From Arthrobacter sp. CAU 1506 (GTDB taxonomy: Bacteria; Actinomycetota; Actinomycetes; Actinomycetales; Micrococcaceae): a stretch of 51,151 nt of DNA. The stretch lies in the NCBI RefSeq assembly GCF_005047635.1, contig NZ_SUKC01000024.1:1-51151 (forward strand), given 5' to 3'. Below the pieces are notes generated by a model. That model made no database searches. It was not told the origin of the DNA and saw nothing but the letters and a program-made list of their open reading frames with translations. Below, piece after piece: positions 1 through 7,885 of the stretch. A program made the translations under genes and the position numbers. Numbering within the stretch: position 1 is the stretch's first letter; each line of letters opens with the position of its first letter.

Positions 1-1
1 T

Positions 2-313
2 AGCGTTGGACACGTCGAGGTCTTTCGGATGGGCAGTGTGAGAACTTCCATCATCGGAAGACCTCGACCTCTATCCGGGAACCGACGCGCCAACGCTATC
101 TACACTCTCGATTCCGATGAGCCGGAAATGTGCCTTGCGGCCTGTCAGACGATCCAGCCCGGACTTGCAGGTGACACCATAAAACAGATGAAGAAACTCA
201 AGGGTAGTTCCGGCACGTTCTTAGCGCGTGCACTCATCGATCGCCACGCGGACTGGCACAGTTGGCCAACCCCCCTACGAGAATTGATCCAAAAAATTGA
301 TGTCGCAATTTGA
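2..313 (+). CDS. C-terminal fragment of a probable OLD-family (TOPRIM) ATP-dependent endonuclease, GajA-like
   Basis: The frame is open from the left edge of the window, so this is the 3' end of a longer gene and only about 103 residues are visible. The tail contains a GDTIKQMKK segment, then KGSSGTFLARALIDR and a short hydrophilic end. That resembles the end of OLD-type nucleases, where a TOPRIM domain is followed by a K(G)xFAxxLAxR-like helix. No catalytic motif is visible because the ATPase and TOPRIM core lie outside the window. The next gene, a UvrD-like helicase, starts inside this gene with a 14-nt overlap, the arrangement of class 2 OLD and Gabija (GajA-GajB) pairs. The assignment rests mainly on this context. 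An unrelated protein co-transcribed with the helicase is the alternative. Confidence 0.5.
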   Translation, partial: SVGHVEVFRMGSVRTSIIGRPRPLSGNRRANAIYTLDSDEPEMCLAACQTIQPGLAGDTIKQMKKLKGSSGTFLARALIDRHADWHSWPTPLRELIQKIDVAI

Positions 314-2126
314 AGATCGGCACCCCGAGGTGTCGCTGAGCTTCCTGCAGCGGAAGGCAATCGAATCTGACTCTCGAGCCATCGTGGTCTTGGCCGGCGC
401 CGGGAGCGGCAAGACCGAAGTAGTTGCGCGCCGTGTGCAACGACTACTCACCCAGGACGGAGTCGGACGTATACTCGCTCTCTCCTATACGAACAAAGCT
501 GCCGAGGAGTTGGGCGAACGTCTGCGGTCGCGTGTCGGCTCGGAATCTGAGCGAGTGACTACTGAAACAATTCATGGGTTCGCTCATTCACTGCTTCGTC
601 AACACTCGACGAAGATCGGCTTGCCAGTCGAACCGGAAATCTTGACTCGGGATGAAGATCGAGCCGAGTTGTTGAACCAGTGGCTTAACAGCCAAGGCCT
701 CCAACCCGCCACCGATCCTATCGCGCAGCTGAGAGACATCGACCTCAACCGCGCCCGCAACATCGACACCCCGGCGGTCGAAGACTGGGGACGTGCTCTG
801 GCCAGTCTTCCGGCACTGGATTACGCTGCCCTTCTTAGTGCCGCTCGTGAACTACTTGAACTTAAGTCCGTTCGACGACAACTGGGACGCACTTACACTC
901 ATATCGTCGTTGACGAAGCCCAAAACCTGACGCCGTCACAGTATCTCCTACTTACGGCTCTGATGGGCGAGCGTGGAGAGGGTCCTGCAATGATGCTTGT
1001 GGGCGACGATAAGCAATCGATAATAAGCTTCGCCGGAGCCGACCCAGACTTGATCAGACAGTTCGCGCGATCTTACGATGCGGAAGTCATCGAGTTAACC
1101 GACAATTTCAGGTCCGCCGCCATTATCAGTGCAGTCGCAGGCCTCATCGCCGGTCAGCTTGGACAGAATCAGCCGTCTGTCGAACCTCACGCAGCTCCTG
1201 GATGCATTGAATATGTCTCCGGCTCAGATGAGAGCGATGAAGCAGCAAAAATCAGCAACTGGGTAGAAGAACTCCTTCGAAGTGGTCTACCCGAAAAGTC
1301 AGTCGCTCCAGGAGAATCGGTCGAAATACGAGCCGAAGATATTGCCGTTATCGGACGCTCAGTTTCGGCGCTGCGCGGAACTGCTAAGGCGCTCGAAGCA
1401 AGAGACGTGATCTATTCGACGAGCAGCGACGCAGCTGACTGGTTGGAAGGACTCGTCGGCAAAGTTGTGCTGGAGCTTATTGCATTCAATGCTGCCGCCA
1501 GACACGTGTCGCCTCAGTGGCAGCTGGGTCGGCTTATCGATGTAGACCCAGAGATGCTCAAATCTCGTGAACAAATCGCAGCTGCGATCCGTTCACATGA
1601 CAACGTGCTCATCGCAGCCTTGGCAAAACTGGTTGACGAGACGGACATTCGCGGATTCATTGAGAACCTGAGAACGTTGGTCCCTGATACCGAAGGGAGC
1701 ACATCCGAGCTGGCTTCTTGGAACGCCGACGTTGAGGAAATTGAGAAGGCGTGGCGTGACTACAACGCGACAGTGGATCGTGAATCGCAGACGTGGGGGG
1801 GCTTCCGCCTTTTTTGCTCACGGCGGCAGCGTGGTTCAGCGACGCATGGGGTTCAGCTGCTCACGGTGCACAAATCTCAGGGCCGAGAATTTCGAGCGGT
1901 CGCCATTGTTGGCATGAATGAAGGCCAGATTCCAGATTTTCGGGCAAAGTCGCCCAATGAGCAGGCGGGCGAGTTGCGGACATTCTATGTCGCTGTGACA
2001 CGGGCGCGGCGGGTACTTCTCTTATCACGAGCGCTTCGTCGTACGACAAAATACGGGCAGCGACCCACGACCCCTTCGCCATATCTAGCGTTCGCGCGCC
2101 AACTGACCGATGTTAGGAGCAAGTAG
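300..2126 (+). CDS. UvrD/Rep-like superfamily 1 helicase, probable GajB-like partner of the upstream nuclease
   Basis: About 608 residues with a full set of SF1A helicase motifs in order: Walker A (AGAGSGKTEVVARR, near residue 33), motif II (VVDEAQNLTP, with DEAQ), motif III (GDDKQSIISFAGADP), motif IV (NFRSAA), motif V (LLTVHKSQGREF) and motif VI (FYVAVTRARR). It should be an ATP-driven DNA translocase/helicase. At about 608 residues it is somewhat shorter than housekeeping UvrD/PcrA (about 700 or more). The ATG at 300 overlaps the upstream gene by 14 nt, which implies translational coupling; a TTG at 297 would add one residue. Pairing with an OLD-like nuclease suggests Gabija-type antiphage defence. 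A stand-alone repair helicase is possible but fits the overlap less well. Base composition is lower in G+C than the core genes to the right. Confidence 0.85.
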   Translation: MSQFEDRHPEVSLSFLQRKAIESDSRAIVVLAGAGSGKTEVVARRVQRLLTQDGVGRILALSYTNKAAEELGERLRSRVGSESERVTTETIHGFAHSLLRQHSTKIGLPVEPEILTRDEDRAELLNQWLNSQGLQPATDPIAQLRDIDLNRARNIDTPAVEDWGRALASLPALDYAALLSAARELLELKSVRRQLGRTYTHIVVDEAQNLTPSQYLLLTALMGERGEGPAMMLVGDDKQSIISFAGADPDLIRQFARSYDAEVIELTDNFRSAAIISAVAGLIAGQLGQNQPSVEPHAAPGCIEYVSGSDESDEAAKISNWVEELLRSGLPEKSVAPGESVEIRAEDIAVIGRSVSALRGTAKALEARDVIYSTSSDAADWLEGLVGKVVLELIAFNAAARHVSPQWQLGRLIDVDPEMLKSREQIAAAIRSHDNVLIAALAKLVDETDIRGFIENLRTLVPDTEGSTSELASWNADVEEIEKAWRDYNATVDRESQTWGGFRLFCSRRQRGSATHGVQLLTVHKSQGREFRAVAIVGMNEGQIPDFRAKSPNEQAGELRTFYVAVTRARRVLLLSRALRRTTKYGQRPTTPSPYLAFARQLTDVRSK

Positions 2127-2763
2127 CCTGGCAGATTCCTGAGGTTCACCGTCCAGGGACGGCTGAGGGAACAATTTGGGAAGCTCCGATGTGGCTTTCC
2201 CGCGAGCTACTTCTGCCGCTGTCCTTGTAGGCCGATAAGTGACCTCCCTGAAATAGTTGCTGCATGAAACTGAACCGCTGCCCTGCACAACGTTCTGATC
2301 AGGTTCAGGGAAATCCGTGTTGCTCAGCACGCCGTGCGAGAACACTCGGACTAGGGTGTGCAAGTTCCTTGGGGCTGAGAAAGGAGCGGGACCGGGATCC
2401 AGCAGATGGAGTTGGCCATACCGAGCAGCAGTTGGCCGAGCATTTCAGGTGCAGATCAAAGGCTGCTGCCCCGTCGCTAATTGCCCGACCAAGGCGCGCC
2501 GTTCGTCCCATCACGCACGTCAGCTTTGTCGAAGCAGAGGCCGCCTCTACGCGGAAATTATCATGAGCAAGTCCCCTCTGACGATCACGGTGGGGAGCCT
2601 TCCTGACTTTTGCCCGCATGGCGTCGCCCCTTTGGGGGGCGCTGCCGTGCGGGGATCGGGGATGGAGTTCCTGCCGGCCATCCCAACCCGGTATAAGTAG
2701 AAACAACAAAACGCAACTAAGGTTATTTGACAGCACCCACAGCAAGGGGATAGAGGAACCAAC
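2127..2763. other. gene-poor spacer (637 bp) between helicase and AbiE-like pair
   Basis: I find no convincing coding sequence here; the open frames lack family resemblance or good ribosome binding sites. Near 2621-2650 there is a GC-rich imperfect hairpin (GCGTCGCCCC then GGGGCGCTGC). A TATAAG at 2692-2697 and a TTGACA at 2727-2732 lie ahead of the AbiE-like pair and could belong to its promoter, but neither has a well-spaced partner element. Confidence 0.5.
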
Positions 2764-3759
2764 TTGGATGCACTGACACCCAGCAGCATCATCACCAGAG
2801 GCCTGGACATCCTCCGGCGCGCGGGCGTGCGAACCTCCGCCGGCAACCTCGAACGCATGTCCCTGGCCGCCCGCAACCTGCCCGTATTCGAAGCCTCCAT
2901 CAAGGTGACGATCCAGCCCCCGACCCCCAGCCGCATCCTGACCGACCTCAGCACCACCCAGAGAGTCCGGCTCATCTACTTCACCAACAAGCCCGGGGCA
3001 GCAGTCACCGAAGCCGCCGAAGCAGGCCTGGTCGACCTCGTCGCCTTGGAACCGGCCACCGTCATCATCGGCCGTGAATACCTCAAACGTGAGCCCGACA
3101 AGAGGCGCAACGAACGCGTCAATAAGCACCGCAAGAACGCCTGGGGCCGCTGGGCAGTCGAACGCGTCCTGATACTTTCCCGCCAGCCCATGGGCCAGAC
3201 CGACATCGCACCCTTGGCTGGCATCTCCCAGCCGGCCGTCTCGAATGCGTTCCAGCACCTGCAAGGGCACATCGTGCGCCGCCCGCACGGCTGGGAGCCG
3301 GAGGACCGTGCAGCACTGCTGGACAAATGGCTCGATGAATACCCCGGACCCGGCGGTGCATCCACCTACTGGTACGGGTTGGACGCCCCCGTGCGGCAGG
3401 CCCGTGACGCCGCTGAGTACGCGGAGTCCATGGAGGGCGAGCCACTGATCTCCGGTGACGTGGCGGCGGATACCTACGCTCCGTGGCGGCTGCCGAACCG
3501 GGTGCAACTGTACGTAAAGCAGTCCGTAGACCTGACCGACGCTGGTTTCACTCCTGCCGACCCGGACTCGGCCACCCTGGTGGCCACAATCCCGGCCGAC
3601 ACGACGCTTTGGACTGTCGCTCGCATGGCCGGCCGGCCAGACGGCCACCCTCTGGCCGACCCGCTGATCACCTTGTGGGACCTCATGCGGAGCCCCGGCC
3701 CGGACGCCGAAGAAGCCTCCCAACGCCTCCGCGCAGCGATCCTGGGCGGCAGCCTGTGA
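2764..3759 (+). CDS. winged-helix regulator/antitoxin-like protein, AbiEi-like
   Basis: 331 residues from a TTG start preceded by GAGGAA at a usable distance; no ATG lies nearby in frame. A helix-turn-helix is visible around residues 142-168 (TDIAPLAGISQPAVSNAFQHL), preceded by a basic stretch (KREPDKRRNERVNKHRKN, about 108-125). The N-terminal half has the mixed alpha/beta look of the non-HTH part of AbiEi-type proteins. The stop codon overlaps the GTG of the following nucleotidyltransferase gene by 4 nt (GTGA), so the two are almost certainly one operon. The layout matches type IV toxin-antitoxin (AbiE) systems, in which the first gene is a repressor and antitoxin. The AbiE link is inferred from architecture; the HTH and operon overlap are direct observations. 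Confidence 0.6.
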   Translation: MDALTPSSIITRGLDILRRAGVRTSAGNLERMSLAARNLPVFEASIKVTIQPPTPSRILTDLSTTQRVRLIYFTNKPGAAVTEAAEAGLVDLVALEPATVIIGREYLKREPDKRRNERVNKHRKNAWGRWAVERVLILSRQPMGQTDIAPLAGISQPAVSNAFQHLQGHIVRRPHGWEPEDRAALLDKWLDEYPGPGGASTYWYGLDAPVRQARDAAEYAESMEGEPLISGDVAADTYAPWRLPNRVQLYVKQSVDLTDAGFTPADPDSATLVATIPADTTLWTVARMAGRPDGHPLADPLITLWDLMRSPGPDAEEASQRLRAAILGGSL

Positions 3760-4538
3760 ACGGCGCACGCATCGCCGTCACTGTTGATTCCGCCTCGCGG
3801 GCCTCCGACCTCGGCTACCAGGCAGTGGCCGACCTAGTGGAAGCCGCCGGGGAAACGGAATACCGGCTGGTGGGCGGCCATATGGTGCAAATGCTCATCC
3901 ACGCCTATCCGACCGCCCTGGCGATCCCGCGCACGACCTCGGATGCGGACGCCGGGATTGACCGTGCCACGGCAGCCGGTCAAGGGTTGCATGACCAGCT
4001 ACTGGAGCGCGGCTACACCGCGACGGCCGGCAACTCCTACGAGAAGCCGGCCGGGGACGACAAGACGCTTCAGGTAGACCTGCTGGTGCCGCACGGGACC
4101 CCTGGTGTGACAGAGCAAATTGGTGAGCGCGGCTTCGATTCAGCTCCCGGGTTGTCCCTGGCTTTGGCTGCTGCCCCTCTGGTGATGGAGGTGAAGGTCC
4201 GTTTGCTGTCCGGGGACACGCTGGAGTTCGTGGTGCTGGTACCGGATGTGGAAGCGGCCTTAGTCCTGAAGGCTTTGGTCTGGCGGCATCGCTTCGCCGA
4301 GAAGGATCTGAGTGACATCTCCTCGCTCTTGGAGATCACGCAGGAGCATCGCGACCGGCTGACCTCGTGGAAGTTGGATGGGGATGTGGCGTTGAAGGGG
4401 ACGCGGAAAGACGCTGCGGACGCCCTGCACATGCTGGCCGGGATGTGTGATGAGGCGCGGGTGGCGAAGGACTCTTCCAGGTCGGCTCCGCCGAGGATCT
4501 CGGCGTTGATCAAGAGGCATGTTGCGAGGCCGTCCTGA
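3756..4538 (+). CDS. nucleotidyltransferase-like protein, AbiEii-like toxin candidate
   Basis: 260 residues from the GTG at 3756, which overlaps the stop of the upstream regulator by 4 nt. Near the N-terminus it has the Pol beta-type nucleotidyltransferase signature: a GG pair at residues 40-41 (RLVGGHMVQML) followed by RTTSDADAGID around residues 59-69, with acidic residues at 63, 65 and 69 as likely metal ligands. The remainder (LEFVVLVPDVEAALVLKALVWRHR, then EKDLSDI) resembles the lysine/aspartate-containing helical half of AbiEii/MNT-like enzymes. It probably transfers nucleotides to tRNA or another acceptor and is held in check by its partner. A resistance-type nucleotidyltransferase is less likely given the HTH partner. 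The function is inferred from the signature and operon layout. Confidence 0.65.
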   Translation: MNGARIAVTVDSASRASDLGYQAVADLVEAAGETEYRLVGGHMVQMLIHAYPTALAIPRTTSDADAGIDRATAAGQGLHDQLLERGYTATAGNSYEKPAGDDKTLQVDLLVPHGTPGVTEQIGERGFDSAPGLSLALAAAPLVMEVKVRLLSGDTLEFVVLVPDVEAALVLKALVWRHRFAEKDLSDISSLLEITQEHRDRLTSWKLDGDVALKGTRKDAADALHMLAGMCDEARVAKDSSRSAPPRISALIKRHVARPS

Positions 4539-5235
4539 CCGCTCCGCTGGCGGCCTGGGGTGCGTTCCACGCTCTCGGTTTCATTTGGTCGCGTACGAGG
4601 CGCAGAAGGCCCTCCGCGATGTCCACGATTATCAACTGGCACTGACTGGGAGGAAGCTGTGGCAGCCGCCGCCCGGCATGGGGGCAAGTTCTTCAACGGG
4701 TGAGCTGGGCAGTTGGATCGCGTCGTCGCCGACTTTCGATCATGAGCTGAAGCGACTAATGCTGCGTTCCTTCCGGCGAATCGACGGGGGCGTGAGGGTT
4801 CCCCTCGCGATCAAGGTTCGCTTGCGAAAGGCACATGCAGCTTGTACACCCGCATGGACTCCACACATGCCCGGCCAGTTTCCCGGCGGTCATGAGTGTT
4901 ACCGTCCGCGTTCGCTGATAGCCGTTTCGGTGTCCGTAGCCAAGTCGCAAGCGTCGGACGGGGCCGTCAGATCGAACCACTGCGTGCCAATCGGTCTGGA
5001 GTCAAGGCATTTGTGTTCTAGTCCAGCCACTCGATCTTTGGAAGCCAGTCGTTTGGATTGTCCACCGGACGAAGCCAACCACTCAAAGACTTCTTCTGAA
5101 CGCCAGGGAGGTATGTTGGTTTCCTAAAGAGCCGGCTCATTTACGTACTCGACGACGTTCAACATGGCCTCTGAGTGCGTCGTCTACCGAGAACGCCACG
5201 CCCGGAAGAGCATTGCTGCCGTAGGAAGGGAAGTA
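4539..5235. other. gene-poor spacer (about 700 bp) in the accessory region
   Basis: No supported gene. A 202-codon open frame crosses 4519-5127 but overlaps the end of the nucleotidyltransferase gene, lacks a ribosome binding site, and has a scrambled composition with many Ser, Arg and Cys. The stretch may hold decayed coding sequence; I recognise no repeat or mobile-element end in it. Confidence 0.5.
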
Positions 5236-5721
5236 ATGTACGACCAACATCCCTCACCCAAGTTCGAGGCGTCCTGCCGGGATCTTCGACGGTTCTTCGA
5301 GTATTTGGACCCCATGGTCTCGCCCGAGACAGCTGCAGCCATCGCTGCAACAGAGCAAGCCGTCAGAGCCATGAATAAGGAGTTTACCTTCTTCTCCGAA
5401 CTCGACATCACAGACATCGTCATAGCTGAGACACTGTGCGAACCCAAGGATCTGCTGCGCGACGACAAACTGTTGGGATTCACCTACCGCGAAAACATTG
5501 TCTATCCCAGCTTCCAGTTCGATGGCAGGACAGGCAAAAGATACGAATCCATACCACTGCTCCTCTCGGTAGCAAGGCAGTACAAGATTCCGCACAAGTC
5601 TCTCGCGCAATGGCTCTGCGACCCCTCTGGATATCTCGATGGAGACAGACCCGTGGACCACCTCCCCAAAACCGATCGGGTCGTCGAAGCTGCCACGGGC
5701 CATTACGGAGCTGGGTGGTGA
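5236..5721 (+). CDS. DUF2384 (Xre/MbcA/ParS toxin-binding) domain-like protein, orphan antitoxin candidate
   Basis: 161 residues from the ATG at 5236, chosen because GGAAGGGAAG sits just upstream; the frame is open further up to 5164 but without a binding site. The C-terminal part (about residues 87-160) reads YPSFQF-D, then a long helix, LAQWLCDPSGYLDGDRPVDHL and a final VVEAATGHYGAGW. This is the pattern of the MbcA/ParS/Xre toxin-binding domain: a W-L proline/glycine turn, P-x-D-x-L, then a closing helix. That domain normally binds a RES-type NAD+-degrading toxin. No RES gene or other partner is visible on either side, and the N-terminal half is not an evident HTH. It may be an orphan, a regulator, or the survivor of a lost pair. 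The domain call is by motif only. Confidence 0.55.
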   Translation: MYDQHPSPKFEASCRDLRRFFEYLDPMVSPETAAAIAATEQAVRAMNKEFTFFSELDITDIVIAETLCEPKDLLRDDKLLGFTYRENIVYPSFQFDGRTGKRYESIPLLLSVARQYKIPHKSLAQWLCDPSGYLDGDRPVDHLPKTDRVVEAATGHYGAGW

Positions 5722-6026
5722 CGATCCTCGCTACTCGTTTGGCGAAGTCTGAACCAGGGAAGGTCTCCCCACGGAAAGGTTCATTTTGTCATGCATCGAG
5801 GTAGCCAATGCTTTGCCAGCAGCCCTTCGGTCTTGCCAAGAGCCACTTATGAAGCTCCAGTGGGCGCCACTGATTGAACCTGTACAGTCACGAATCGGGT
5901 CCTGTGGGAGTACGAGCAGCATTCGCCCATGCCGTACCGGCCCAAGAGCAGATGCGAGGAGCTTAGGCGCAATGGCGCCTGACAACTAGTTTGAGAAAAA
6001 GACATGTGGGTTGAGAACCTACAAAA
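5722..6026. other. noncoding spacer between accessory region and dnaB
   Basis: About 305 bp with no supported gene. Its right end carries a weak hairpin and T-tract that would serve dnaB on the minus strand (listed separately). This stretch is a plausible right boundary of the accessory region, although I see no attachment-site duplication. Confidence 0.4.
5994..6022 (-). terminator. weak candidate intrinsic terminator after dnaB
   Basis: Read on the minus strand, GTAGGTT-CTC-AACCCAC forms a short hairpin with one mismatch (6006-6022 in plus coordinates), followed by a run of five T (complement of 5995-5999). The stem is short, so the call is tentative. Confidence 0.35.
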
Positions 6027-7394
6027 CTAACCGTGCTCGACCGCCATGTTGGCGAAGCGGGAGTAGTGGCCTTGGAAGCCCACCACGATGGTTTTGGTGG
6101 GGCCGTTACGGTGCTTGGCCACGATCACGTCGGCTTCACCGGCGCGCGGGGATTCCTTGTCGTAGATGTCCTCGCGGTGGAGCAGGATGACCATGTCCGC
6201 GTCCTGCTCGATCGAACCGGATTCACGCAGGTCCGAAACCATCGGCTTTTTGTCCGTGCGCTGTTCGGAGCCACGGTTCAGCTGTGACAGGGCGATGACC
6301 GGAACTTCCAGTTCCTTGGCCAGCAGCTTGAGCGCACGGGAGAACTCCGAGACCTCCTGCTGGCGGGATTCGACGCGCTTGCCGGAGGACATCAGCTGGA
6401 GGTAGTCGAGCACCACCAGCTTGAGGTCGTGGCGCTGCTTGAGCCGCCGGCACTTGGCCCGGATCTCCATCAGGGACATGTTCGGGCTGTCGTCGATGAA
6501 CAGCGGGGCGTCGTTCATGCGGCCCATGGTGGTGGCGATCTTGCCCCACTGCTCGTCCTTGATGGTCCCCTTGCGGAGATCCTGCAGCCCGATGGTGGCC
6601 TCTGCGGAGAGAAGGCGCATGGCGATCTCGTTCCGGCCCATTTCCAGGGAGAAGAAGACGGTGGTCATGTTGTTCTTGATCGCTGCCGAGCGGGCGAAAT
6701 CCAGCGCGAAGGTGGATTTACCGACGGCAGGACGCGCCGCGATGACGATCATCTGGCCGCCGTGCAGGCCCTGGGTGAGTTCGTCGAGTTCATAGAAGCC
6801 GGTGGGAACACCGGTCATGCCCTCGCCGCGGTGGCCGGCGGACTCGATCTCGTCGACGGTGCCTTCAATGATGTCCTTCAGCGGGACATAGTCCTCGGCG
6901 GTGCGCCGCTCGGCAACCTTATAGATCTCGGCCTGCGCCTCGTTGACGATCGCGTCGACTTCGCCGTCGTGGGAATAGCCCAGCTGGACGATCTTGGTGC
7001 CGGCGTCGACCAGGCGGCGGAGCACCGCGCGTTCACGCACGATCTCCGCATAGAAGCCCGCGTTGGCAGCGGTGGGAACGGACTGGATCAGCGTGTGCAG
7101 GTAAGCGGGCCCGCCGATGCGGGAAATCTCGCCGCGCTTGGTGAGCAAGTCGGAGACGGTGACAGCGTCCGCCGGTTCGCCACGACCGTAGAGGTCGATG
7201 ATGGCTTCGTAGATGCTCTCGTGGGAGGGCCGGTAGAAGTCCACGCCGCGGAGCACTTCTACACAGTCCGCGATCGCGTCCTTGGACAGCATCATGCCGC
7301 CCAGCACCGACTGCTCGGCCACGAGGTCCTGCGGCGGCGTGCGTCCGAATTCGGAATCCCGACCTGTTGCCGAATCCGCGTGCGCTACCGACAC
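6027..7394 (-). CDS. dnaB: replicative DNA helicase DnaB
   Basis: 455 residues from the GTG at 7394; the frame is open upstream to 7541 but the extra residues are unlike DnaB, and the chosen start gives the usual beginning (a short leader, then GRTPPQDLVAEQSVLGGMM). The N-terminal scaffold domain (about residues 20-125) is followed by a linker and the RecA-like ATPase with Walker A (ARPAVGKST), Walker B (KLVVLDYLQLM), a SQLNRGSEQR segment, and DLRESGSIEQDAD with the arginine finger region. It forms the hexameric 5'-3' helicase at the replication fork. No intein is present, although actinobacterial dnaB genes sometimes carry one. It is transcribed away from a cluster of DnaA-box-like sites, suggesting possible control by DnaA. 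Confidence 0.96.
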   Translation of the reverse strand: MSVAHADSATGRDSEFGRTPPQDLVAEQSVLGGMMLSKDAIADCVEVLRGVDFYRPSHESIYEAIIDLYGRGEPADAVTVSDLLTKRGEISRIGGPAYLHTLIQSVPTAANAGFYAEIVRERAVLRRLVDAGTKIVQLGYSHDGEVDAIVNEAQAEIYKVAERRTAEDYVPLKDIIEGTVDEIESAGHRGEGMTGVPTGFYELDELTQGLHGGQMIVIAARPAVGKSTFALDFARSAAIKNNMTTVFFSLEMGRNEIAMRLLSAEATIGLQDLRKGTIKDEQWGKIATTMGRMNDAPLFIDDSPNMSLMEIRAKCRRLKQRHDLKLVVLDYLQLMSSGKRVESRQQEVSEFSRALKLLAKELEVPVIALSQLNRGSEQRTDKKPMVSDLRESGSIEQDADMVILLHREDIYDKESPRAGEADVIVAKHRNGPTKTIVVGFQGHYSRFANMAVEHG

Positions 7395-7574
7395 CTCTGC
7401 CTGCTTTCTTTGCTCCTCGAACGGGTACCGAATCCCCTTCTGGTCCAGAACTATCAGGCGGTTCGGACATTCATGCGAACTGCCGGAAGGGCGCGCAGGA
7501 CTACAGCCCGTGCGCGGACTTCTCAGTGGGATACTCCGCAACGGTAGTCCCCTTCCTCGCTTCCGCCAAGCGAC

Positions 7575-7807
7575 TTATCCACCGCCCCTGTGGATAAAGT
7601 GTGGATACACAGGCGTGTCTTGTGCACAGGCTGTGTGCACAGCTGTGGATAGCAAAGTTAACTTGCCGGTAACATGGCTCTGACCTGCGGAAACGTCGCG
7701 GAAGCACTGTGGATTAAAAGAATTTTGCGGTGGATTTCGTCCAGTTTTTGCCTGTTGACAGATCCGAATTTGCAGCGTAGGCGAAAGTTATCCACTGGTT
7801 ATCCACA
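7575..7807. promoter_or_regulatory. cluster of seven DnaA-box-like sites upstream of dnaB
   Basis: Compared with TTATCCACA, two sites are exact (7589-7597 on the minus strand and 7799-7807 on the plus strand). Five more match at 8 of 9 positions: 7575-7583 (+), 7600-7608 (-), 7644-7652 (-), 7708-7716 (-) and 7788-7796 (+). Two TGTGCACA palindromes lie at 7621-7628 and 7634-7641. An A/T-rich stretch sits at about 7711-7760. This resembles an origin or a DnaA titration/regulatory site. Actinobacterial oriC normally lies between dnaA and dnaN, neither of which is in this window, so control of dnaB or a secondary DnaA-binding locus is the more cautious reading. Confidence 0.75.
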
Positions 7808-7885
7808 GTGTGAATTACACCGGTGTGATACCCGTTGTCGGCGGAGTCTGGAGGCGGTGGACCGGGCGGGACGTAGGATTCAAGT

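Noticed and set aside
2305-3768. 487-codon minus-strand open frame over the AbiE-like regulator gene
   Set aside because: The composition is random-looking and no motif is visible; the plus-strand HTH gene explains the region.
4519-5127. 202-codon open frame after the nucleotidyltransferase gene
   Set aside because: It overlaps that gene, has no ribosome binding site and no recognisable domain.
7575-7807. calling the DnaA-box cluster the chromosomal origin
   Set aside because: dnaA and dnaN are not in the window and actinobacterial oriC normally lies between them; only a DnaA-binding locus is supported.
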